From: Isoperla grammatica
Lineage: Eukaryota > Arthropoda > Insecta > Plecoptera > Perlodidae
Length of the DNA: 64,000 nt
Direction: 5' to 3'
Assembly: GCA_945910005.1 (NCBI GenBank)
Contig: OX246743.1
Coordinates: forward strand, 3,895,444 to 3,959,443
Below are positions 54,300 through 64,000 of this stretch, one piece after another. Position numbers and translations under genes: made by a program. Each line of letters opens with the position of its first letter. The stretch's first letter is position 1. Below the pieces are notes generated by a model that was not told the origin of the DNA, ran no database searches, and saw only the letters and a list, made by a program, of their open reading frames with translations.

Positions 54300-55879
54300 C
54301 CACACATCACTAGTAACCAACAGCTTACCTGGCGCTGTCTCCGTACGGACCGTGCTTCAGTAGCATCCTGGGGGACAACACACATCACTAGTAACCAACA
54401 GCTTACCTGGCGCTGTCTCCGTACGGACCGTGCTTCAGTAGCATCCTGGGGGACAACCACACATCACTAGTAACCAACAGCTTACCTGGCACTGTCTCCG
54501 TACGGACCGTGCTTCAGTAGCATCCTGGGGGACAACACACATCACTAGTAACCAACAGCTTACCTGGCGCTGTCTCCGTACGGACCGTGCTTCAGTAGCA
54601 TCCTGGGGACAAGCACACATCACTAGTAACCAACAGCTTACCTGGCGCTGTCTCCGTACGGACCGTGCTTCAGTAGCATCCTGGGGACAAGCACACATCA
54701 CTAGTAACCAACAGCTTACCTGGCGCTGTCTCCGTACGGACCGTGCTTCAGTAGCATCCTGGGGGACAACCACACATCACTAGTAACCAACAGCTTACCT
54801 GGCGCTGTCTCCGTACGGACCGTGCTTCAGTAGCATCCTGGGGGACAACCACACATCACTAGTAACCAACAGCTTACCTGGCGCTGTCTCCGTACGGACC
54901 GTGCTTCAGTAGCATCCTGGGGGACAACCACACATCACTAGTAACCAACAGCTTACCTGGCGCTGTCTCCGTACGGACCGTGCTTCAGTAGCATCCTGGG
55001 GGACAACCACACATCACTAGTAACCAACAGCTTACCTGGCGCTGTCTCCGTACGGACCGTGCTTCAGTAGCATCCTGGGGGACAACCACACATCACTAGT
55101 AACCAACAGCTTACCTGGCGCTGTCTCCGTACGGACCGTGCTTCAGTAGCATCCTGGGGGACAACCACACATCACTAGTAACCAACAGCTTACCTGGCGC
55201 TGTCTCCGTACGGACCGTGCTTCAGTAGCATCCTGGGGGACAACCACACATCACTAGTAACCAACAGCTTACCTGGCGCTGTCTCCGTACGGACCGTGCT
55301 TCAGTAGCATCCTGGGGGACAACCACACATCACTAGTAACCAACAGCTTACCTGGCGCTGTCTCCGTACGGACCGTGCTTCAGTAGCATCCTGGGGACAA
55401 CACACATCACTAGTAACCAACAGCTTACCTGGCGCTATCTCCGTACGGACCGTGCTTCAGTAGCATCCTGGGGGACAACACACATCACTAGTAACCAACA
55501 GCTTACCTGGCGCTGTCTCCGTACGGACCGTGCTTCAGTAGCATCCTGGGGGACAACCACACATCACTAGTAACCAACAGCTTACCTGGCGCTGTCTCCG
55601 TACGGACCGTGCTTCAGTAGCATCCTGGGGGACAACCACACATCACTAGTAACCAACAGCTTACCTGGCGCTGTCTCCGTACGGACCGTGCTTCAGTAGC
55701 ATCCTGGGGGACAACACACATCACTAGTAACCAACAGCTTACCTGGCGCTGTCTCCGTACGGACCGTGCTTCAGTAGCATCCTGGGGACAACACACATCA
55801 CTAGTAACCAACAGCTTACCTGGCGCTGTCTCCGTACGGACCGTGCTTCAGTAGCATCCTGGGGGACAACACACATCAC

Positions 55880-56180
55880 TAGTAACCAACAGCTTACCTG
55901 GCGCTGTCTCCGTACGGACCGTGCTTCAGTAGCATCCTGGGGACAACACACATCACTAATAACCAACAGCTTACCTGGCGCTGTCTCCGTACGGACCGTG
56001 CTTCAGTAGCATCCTGGGGGACAACCACACATCACTAGTAACCAACAGCTTACCTGGCGCTGTCTCCGTACGGACCGTGCTTCAGTAGCATCCTGGGGAC
56101 AACACACATCACTAATAACCAACAGCTTACCTGGCGCTGTCTCCGTACGGACCGTGCTTCAGTAGCATCCTGGGGGACAA
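55880..56180 (-). repeat. 0.3-kb duplicated block with two CACTAAT markers, copy A
   Basis: Two 77-bp units (GGGG with one C) carry CACTAAT instead of CACTAGT, separated by one standard unit. The block matches bases near 61520-61820 at an offset of exactly 5,640 bp, and differs outside it by C or G number. Confidence 0.8.
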
Positions 56181-59100
56181 CCACACATCACTAGTAACCA
56201 ACAGCTTACCTGGCGCTGTCTCCGTACGGACCGTGCTTCAGTAGCATCCTGGGGGACAACCACACATCACTAGTAACCAACAGCTTACCTGGCGCTGTCT
56301 CCGTACGGACCGTGCTTCAGTAGCATCCTGGGGGACAACCACACATCACTAGTAACCAACAGCTTACCTGGCGCTGTCTCCGTACGGACCGTGCTTCAGT
56401 AGCATCCTGGGGGACAACACACATCACTAGTAACCAACAGCTTACCTGGCGCTGTCTCCGTACGGACCGTGCTTCAGTAGCATCCTGGGGACAACACACA
56501 TCACTAGTAACCAACAGCTTACCTGGCGCTATCTCCGTACGGACCGTGCTTCAGTAGCATCCTGGGGGACAACACACATCACTAGTAACCAACAGCTTAC
56601 CTGGCGCTGTCTCCGTACGGACCGTGCTTCAGTAGCATCCTGGAGGACAACACACATCACTAGTAACCAACAGCTTACCTGGCGCTGTCTCCGTACGGAC
56701 CGTGCTTCAGTAGCATCCTGGAGGACAACACACACCACTAGTAACCAACAGCTTACCTGGCGCTGTCTCCGTACGGACCGTGCTTCAGTAGCATCCTGGG
56801 GGACAACCACACATCACTAGTAACCAACAGCTTACCTGGCACTGTCTCCGTACGGACCGTGCTTCAGTAGCATCCTGGGGGACAACCACACATCACTAGT
56901 AACCAACAGCTTACCTGGCGCTGTCTCCGTACGGACCGTGCTTCAGTAGCATCCTGGGGGACAACCACACATCACTAGTAACCAACAGCTTACCTGGCAC
57001 TGTCTCCGTACGGACCGTGCTTCAGTAGCATCCTGGGGGACAACCACACATCACTAGTAACCAACAGCTTACCTGGCCCTGTCTCCGTACGGACCGTGCT
57101 TCAGTAGCATCCTGGAGGACAACACACATCACTAGTAACCAACAGCTTACCTGGCACTGTCTCCGTACGGACCGTGCTTCAGTAGCATCCTGGGGGACAA
57201 CCACACATCACTAGTAACCAACAGCTTACCTGGCGCTGTCTCCGTACGGACCGTGCTTCAGTAGCATCCTGGGGGACAACCACACATCACTAGTAACCAA
57301 CAGCTTACCTGGCACTGTCTCCGTACGGACCGTGCTTCAGTAGCATCCTGGAGGACAACACACATCACTAGTAACCAACAGCTTACCTGGCACTGTCTCC
57401 GTACGGACCGTGCTTCAGTAGCATCCTGGGGGACAACCACACATCACTAGTAACCAACAGCTTACCTGGCACTGTCTCCGTACGGACCGTGCTTCAGTAG
57501 CATCCTGGGGGACAACCACACATCACTAGTAACCAACAGCTTACCTGGCGCTGTCTCCGTACGGACCGTGCTTCAGTAGCATCCTGGGGGACAACCACAC
57601 ATCACTAGTAACCAACAGCTTACCTGGCACTGTCTCCGTACGGACCGTGCTTCAGTAGCATCCTGGAGGACAACACACATCACTAGTAACCAACAGCTTA
57701 CCTGGCGCTGTCTCCGTACGGACCGTGCTTCAGTAGCATCCTGGAGGACAACACACACCACTAGTAACCAACAGCTTACCTGGCGCTGTCTCCGTACGGA
57801 CCGTGCTTCAGTAGCATCCTGGGGGACAACCACACATCACTAGTAACCAACAGCTTACCTGGCGCTATCTCCGTACGGACCGTGCTTCAGTAGCATCCTG
57901 GGGGACAACACACATCACTAGTAACCAACAGCTTACCTGGCGCTGTCTCCGTACGGACCGTGCTTCAGTAGCATCCTGGGGACAACCACACATCACTAGT
58001 AACCAACAGCTTACCTGGCGCTGTCTCCGTACGGACCGTGCTTCAGTAGCATCCTGGAGGACAACACACACCACTAGTAACCAACAGCTTACCTGGCGCT
58101 GTCTCCGTACGGACCGTGCTTCAGTAGCATCCTGGGGGACAACCACACATCACTAGTAACCAACAGCTTACCTGGCGCTGTCTCCGTACGGACCGTGCTT
58201 CAGTAGCATCCTGGGGGACAACCACACACCACTAGTAACCAACAGCTTACCTGGCGCTGTCTCTGTACGGACCGTGCTTCAGTAGCATCCTGGAGGACAA
58301 CACACATCACTAGTAACCAACAGCTTACCTGGCGCTGTCTCCGTACGGACCGTGCTTCAGTAGCATCCTGGGGGACAACCACACATCACTAGTAACCAAC
58401 AGCTTACCTGGCGCTGTCTCCGTACGGACCGTGCTTCAGTAGCATCCTGGGGACAACCACACATCACTAGTAACCAACAGCTTACCTGGCGCTGTCTCCG
58501 TACGGACCGTGCTTCAGTAGCATCCTGGGGACAACCACACATCACTAGTAACCAACAGCTTACCTGGCGCTGTCTCCGTACGGACCGTGCTTCAGTAGCA
58601 TCCTGGGGACAACCACACATCACTAGTAACCAACAGCTTACCTGGCGCTGTCTCCGTACGGACCGTGCTTCAGTAGCATCCTGGAGGACAACACACATCA
58701 CTAGTAACCAACAGCTTACCTGGCGCTGTCTCCGTACGGACCGTGCTTCAGTAGCATCCTGGGGGACAACCACACATCACTAGTAACCAACAGCTTACCT
58801 GGCGCTGTCTCCGTACGGACCGTGCTTCAGTAGCATCCTGGGGACAACACACATCACTAGTAACCAACAGCTTACCTGGCGCTGTCTCCGTACGGACCGT
58901 GCTTCAGTAGCATCCTGGGGGACAACACACATCACTAGTAACCAACAGCTTACCTGGCGCTGTCTCCGTACGGACCGTGCTTCAGTAGCATCCTGGGGGA
59001 CAACACACATCACTAGTAACCAACAGCTTACCTGGCGCTGTCTCCGTACGGACCGTGCTTCAGTAGCATCCTGGGGGACAACCACACATCACTAGTAACC

Positions 59101-61519
59101 AACAGCTTACCTGGCGCTGTCTCCGTACGGACCGTGCTTCAGTAGCATCCTGGGGACAACCACACATCACTAGTAACCAACAGCTTACCTGGCGCTGTCT
59201 CCGTACGGACCGTGCTTCAGTAGCATCCTGGAGGACAACACACACCACTAGTAACCAACAGCTTACCTGGCGCTGTCTCCGTACGGACCGTGCTTCAGTA
59301 GCATCCTGGGGGACAACCACACATCACTAGTAACCAACAGCTTACCTGGCACTGTCTCCGTACGGACCGTGCTTCAGTAGCATCCTGGGGGACAACACAC
59401 ATCACTAGTAACCAACAGCTTACCTGGCGCTGTCTCCGTACGGACCGTGCTTCAGTAGCATCCTGGAGGACAACCACACATCACTAGTAACCAACAGCTT
59501 ACCTGGCGCTGTCTCCGTACGGACCGTGCTTCAGTAGCATCCTGGGGACAACCACACATCACTAGTAACCAACAGCTTACCTGGCGCTGTCTCCGTACGG
59601 ACCGTGCTTCAGTAGCATCCTGGAGGACAACACACATCACTAGTAACCAACAGCTTACCTGGCGCTGTCTCCGTACGGACCGTGCTTCAGTAGCATCCTG
59701 GGGACAACCACACATCACTAGTAACCAACAGCTTACCTGGCGCTGTCTCCGTACGGACCGTGCTTCAGTAGCATCCTGGAGGACAACACACATCACTAGT
59801 AACCAACAGCTTACCTGGCACTGTCTCCGTACGGACCGTGCTTCAGTAGCATCCTGGGGGACAACCACACAACACTAGTAACCAACAGCTTACCTGGCGC
59901 TGTCTCCGTACGGACCGTGCTTCAGTAGCATCCTGGGGGACAACCACACATCACTAGTAACCAACAGCTTACCTGGCACTGTCTCCGTACGGACCGTGCT
60001 TCAGTAGCATCCTGGGGGACAACACACATCACTAGTAACCAACAGCTTACCTGGCGCTGTCTCCGTACGGACCGTGCTTCAGTAGCATCCTGGAGGACAA
60101 CACACATCACTAGTAACCAACAGCTTACCTGGCGCTGTCTCCGTACGGACCGTGCTTCAGTAGCATCCTGGGGGACAACACACATCACTAGTAACCAACA
60201 GCTTACCTGGCACTGTCTCCGTACGGACCGTGCTTCAGTAGCATCCTGGAGGACAACACACATCACTAGTAACCAACAGCTTACCTGGCGCTGTCTCCGT
60301 ACGGACCGTGCTTCAGTAGCATCCTGGAGGACAACACACATCACTAGTAACCAACAGCTTACCTGGCGCTGTCTCCGTACGGACCGTGCTTCAGTAGCAT
60401 CCTGGAGGACAACACACATCACTAGTAACCAACAGCTTACCTGGCGCTGTCTCCGTACGGACCGTGCTTCAGTAGCATCCTGGGGGACAACCACACATCA
60501 CTAGTAACCAACAGCTTACCTGGCGCTGTCTCCGTACGGACCGTGCTTCAGTAGCATCCTGGGGGACAACACACATCACTAGTAACCAACAGCTTACCTG
60601 GCGCTGTCTCCGTACGGACCGTGCTTCAGTAGCATCCTGGGGGACAACACACATCACTAGTAACCAACAGCTTACCTGGCGCTGTCTCCGTACGGACCGT
60701 GCTTCAGTAGCATCCTGGAGGACAACACACATCACTAGTAACCAACAGCTTACCTGGCGCTGTCTCCGTACGGACCGTGCTTCAGTAGCATCCTGGGGGA
60801 CAACCACACATCACTAGTAACCAACAGCTTACCTGGCGCTGTCTCCGTACGGACCGTGCTTCAGTAGCATCCTGGGGGACAACCACACATCACTAGTAAC
60901 CAACAGCTTACCAGGCGCTGTCTCCGTACGGACCGTGCTTCAGTAGCATCCTGGAGGACAACCACACATCACTAGTAACCAACAGCTTACCAGGCGCTGT
61001 CTCCGTACGGACCGTGCTTCAGTAGCATCCTGGGGACAACCACACATCACTAGTAACCAACAGCTTACCTGGCGCTGTCTCCGTACGGACCGTGCTTCAG
61101 TAGCATCCTGGGGGACAACACACATCACTAGTAACCAACAGCTTACCTGGCGCTGTCTCCGTACGGACCGTGCTTCAGTAGCATCCTGGGGGACAACACA
61201 CATCACTAGTAACCAACAGCTTACCTGGCGCTGTCTCCGTACGGACCGTGCTTCAGTAGCATCCTGGGGGACAACACACATCACTAGTAACCAACAGCTT
61301 ACCTGGCGCTGTCTCCGTACGGACCGTGCTTCAGTAGCATCCTGGGGGACAACACACATCACTAGTAACCAACAGCTTACCTGGCGCTGTCTCCGTACGG
61401 ACCGTGCTTCAGTAGCATCCTGGGGACAACCACACATCACTAGTAACCAACAGCTTACCTGGCGCTGTCTCCGTACGGACCGTGCTTCAGTAGCATCCTG
61501 GGGGACAACCACACATCAC

Positions 61520-61820
61520 TAGTAACCAACAGCTTACCTGGCGCTGTCTCCGTACGGACCGTGCTTCAGTAGCATCCTGGGGACAACACACATCACTAAT
61601 AACCAACAGCTTACCTGGCGCTGTCTCCGTACGGACCGTGCTTCAGTAGCATCCTGGGGGACAACCACACATCACTAGTAACCAACAGCTTACCTGGCGC
61701 TGTCTCCGTACGGACCGTGCTTCAGTAGCATCCTGGGGACAACACACATCACTAATAACCAACAGCTTACCTGGCGCTGTCTCCGTACGGACCGTGCTTC
61801 AGTAGCATCCTGGGGGACAA
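61520..61820 (-). repeat. 0.3-kb duplicated block with two CACTAAT markers, copy B
   Basis: This is the partner of the block near 55.9 kb, with the same variants in the same order (CACTAAT near 61597 and 61753). Only one other CACTAAT copy was noticed, near 48577. The long distance between near-identical blocks within otherwise differently ordered monomers again points to exchange over several kilobases. Confidence 0.8.
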
Positions 61821-64000
61821 CACACATCACTAGTAACCAACAGCTTACCTGGCGCTGTCTCCGTACGGACCGTGCTTCAGTAGCATCCTGGAGGACAACA
61901 CACATCACTAGTAACCAACAGCTTACCTGGCGCTGTCTCCGTACGGACCGTGCTTCAGTAGCATCCTGGGGGACAACCACACATCACTAGTAACCAACAG
62001 CTTACCTGGCACTGTCTCCGTACGGACCGTGCTTCAGTAGCATCCTGGGGGACAACCACACATCACTAGTAACCAACAGCTTACCTGGCGCTGTCTCCGT
62101 ACGGACCGTGCTTCAGTAGCATCCTGGGGGACAACCACACATCACTAGTAACCAACAGCTTACCTGGCGCTGTCTCCGTACGGACCGTGCTTCAGTAGCA
62201 TCCTGGGGACAACCACACATCACTAGTAACCAACAGCTTACCTGGCACTGTCTCCGTACGGACCGTGCTTCAGTAGCATCCTGGGGGACAACACACATCA
62301 CTAGTAACCAACAGCTTACCTGGCGCTGTCTCCGTACGGACCGTGCTTCAGTAGCATCCTGGGGGACAACCACACATCACTAGTAACCAACAGCTTACCT
62401 GGCGCTGTCTCCGTACGGACCGTGCTTCAGTAGCATCCTGGGGGACAACCACACATCACTAGTAACCAACAGCTTACCTGGCGCTGTCTCCGTACGGACC
62501 GTGCTTCAGTAGCATCCTGGGGGACAACCACACATCACTAGTAACCAACAGCTTACCTGGCGCTGTCTCCGTACGGACCGTGCTTCAGTAGCATCCTGGG
62601 GGACAACACACATCACTAGTAACCAACAGCTTACCTGGCGCTGTCTCCGTACGGACCGTGCTTCAGTAGCATCCTGGAGGACAACACACATCACTAGTAA
62701 CCAACAGCTTACCTGGCGCTGTCTCCGTACGGACCGTGCTTCAGTAGCATCCTGGGGGACAACCACACATCACTAGTAACCAACAGCTTACCTGGCGCTG
62801 TCTCCGTACGGACCGTGCTTCAGTAGCATCCTGGGGGACAACCACACATCACTAGTAACCAACAGCTTACCTGGCGCTGTCTCCGTACGGACCGTGCTTC
62901 AGTAGCATCCTGGGGGACAACCACACATCACTAGTAACCAACAGCTTACCTGGCGCTGTCTCCGTACGGACCGTGCTTCAGTAGCATCCTGGAGGACAAC
63001 ACACATCACTAGTAACCAACAGCTTACCTGGCGCTGTCTCCGTACGGACCGTGCTTCAGTAGCATCCTGGGGGACAACCACACATCACTAGTAACCAACA
63101 GCTTACCTGGCGCTGTCTCCGTACGGACCGTGCTTCAGTAGCATCCTGGGGGACAACACACATCACTAGTAACCAACAGCTTACCTGGCGCTGTCTCCGT
63201 ACGGACCGTGCTTCAGTAGCATCCTGGGGACAACCACACATCACTAGTAACCAACAGCTTACCTGGCGCTGTCTCCGTACGGACCGTGCTTCAGTAGCAT
63301 CCTGGAGGACAACACACATCACTAGTAACCAACAGCTTACCTGGCGCTGTCTCCGTACGGACCGTGCTTCAGTAGCATCCTGGGGACAACCACACATCAC
63401 TAGTAACCAACAGCTTACCTGGCACTGTCTCCGTACGGACCGTGCTTCAGTAGCATCCTGGAGGACAACACACATCACTAGTAACCAACAGCTTACCTGG
63501 CACTGTCTCCGTACGGACCGTGCTTCAGTAGCATCCTGGGGGACAACACACATCACTAGTAACCAACAGCTTACCTGGCACTGTCTCCGTACGGACCGTG
63601 CTTCAGTAGCATCCTGGAGGACAACACACATCACTAGTAACCAACAGCTTACCTGGCGCTGTCTCCGTACGGACCGTGCTTCAGTAGCATCCTGGGGACA
63701 ACCACACATCACTAGTAACCAACAGCTTACCTGGCGCTGTCTCCGTACGGACCGTGCTTCAGTAGCATCCTGGGGGACAACACACATCACTAGTAACCAA
63801 CAGCTTACCTGGCGCTGTCTCCGTACGGACCGTGCTTCAGTAGCATCCTGGGGGACAACACACATCACTAGTAACCAACAGCTTACCTGGCGCTGTCTCC
63901 GTACGGACCGTGCTTCAGTAGCATCCTGGGGGACAACCACACATCACTAGTAACCAACAGCTTACCTGGCGCTGTCTCCGTACGGACCGTGCTTCAGTAG

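Larger units (their letters stand above)
1..64000 (-). repeat. 79-bp tandem satellite array filling the window
   Basis: The same unit recurs head-to-tail, in one orientation, from the first base to the last. The plus-strand consensus unit starts CCACACATCACTAGTAACC and ends CATCCTGGGGGACAA, and is 79 bp. Common lengths are 79 and 78 bp, with 77 bp less often, 73 bp in sixteen copies found, and 85 bp in one. The 78-bp forms lose one G from the GGGGG run or one C from AACCACAC, and 77-bp forms lose both. Most copies differ only by one or two bases, which indicates strong homogenisation. No insertion of unrelated DNA, inverted segment or junction was seen, so no stretch needs a separate gene or intergenic description. 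A long, homogeneous, non-interrupted array is typical of eukaryotic satellite DNA (pericentromeric, subtelomeric or B-chromosome). Which of these applies cannot be told without flanks. Strand is given as minus because the exon-like reading lies there. Confidence 0.98.

Noticed and set aside
366..63940. Many minus-strand open reading frames of 60-294 residues with the repeat MVVPQDATEARSVRRQRQVSCWLLVMC
   Set aside because: They are read-through of the satellite in runs of 78-bp units and end wherever a 79-bp unit shifts the frame. All have the same ends, no independent start context and no recognisable domain, so they are not listed as genes.
1..64000. CRISPR array
   Set aside because: There are no unique spacers. 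The entire 79-bp unit is conserved, copy number is in the hundreds, and no cas genes are present.
1..64000. Spliced-leader (mini-exon) RNA gene array, because the exon-like part is 39 nt followed by GT
   Set aside because: The unit is too short to hold an SL RNA with its Sm site and promoter, the segment also has an acceptor-like site at its 5' edge, and it does not resemble the trypanosomatid leader as I know it.
1..64000. Centromere satellite with a CENP-B box
   Set aside because: The monomer contains no TTCG followed by the spaced A and CGGG of the box. A centromeric role remains possible but unsupported.
1..64000. Telomere, tRNA, rRNA or transposon sequences within the array
   Set aside because: No short telomere-type repeats, tRNA-like fold with CCA end or anticodon arm, rRNA-like stretch, terminal repeats or target-site duplications were seen. 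Every base read belongs to the 79-bp unit family.

Overview
The whole 64,000-base window is one uninterrupted tandem satellite array. No unique sequence, transposon, RNA gene or conventional gene was found anywhere, and both window edges lie inside the array, so its true length and flanks are not visible. The basic monomer is 79 bp, about 56% GC, always in the same orientation, with roughly 810-820 copies. Length variants are 78 bp (one G lost from a G5 run, or one C lost from a CC), 77 bp (both losses), 73 bp (loss of a hexamer) and a single 85-bp copy (gain of the same hexamer). This organisation suggests heterochromatin of a eukaryote, probably from a long-read assembly. I do not recognise the family and cannot name the organism.

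Layout: the array is a mosaic of monomer subtypes. Local higher-order repeats and longer duplicated blocks can be traced with rare variants. Examples are a 548-bp shifted block (1.1-2.1 kb), a 313-bp tetramer (5.5-6.1 kb), 152/230-bp periods of 73-bp monomers (11.1-11.6 and 45.9-46.5 kb), a uniform run of 79-bp monomers (12.6-13.6 kb), a 1.4-kb block repeated 4,466 bp apart (31.5 and 36.0 kb), and a roughly 0.3-kb block repeated 5,640 bp apart (55.9 and 61.5 kb). This pattern is expected from repeated unequal exchange.

The most interesting structure lies inside the monomer. On the minus strand every unit reads as a tiny exon-intron module: a 39-nt segment (13 codons, DATEARSVRRQRQ) bounded by a consensus-like 3' splice site (TTGTCCCCCAG|G) and a near-perfect 5' splice site (CCAG|GTAAGC), separated by a 40- or 39-nt GT...AG segment. 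The hexamer gains and losses fall in the exon-like half and keep the frame. The one-base losses fall in the intron-like half. The GT appears invariant, and the AG is lost in one monomer that I noticed. Against present-day coding are frequent missense variants, five in-frame TAG codons and the sheer copy number. The best reading is a satellite that may have arisen by amplification of a mini-exon plus its mini-intron. Whether any of it is transcribed or spliced is unknown.
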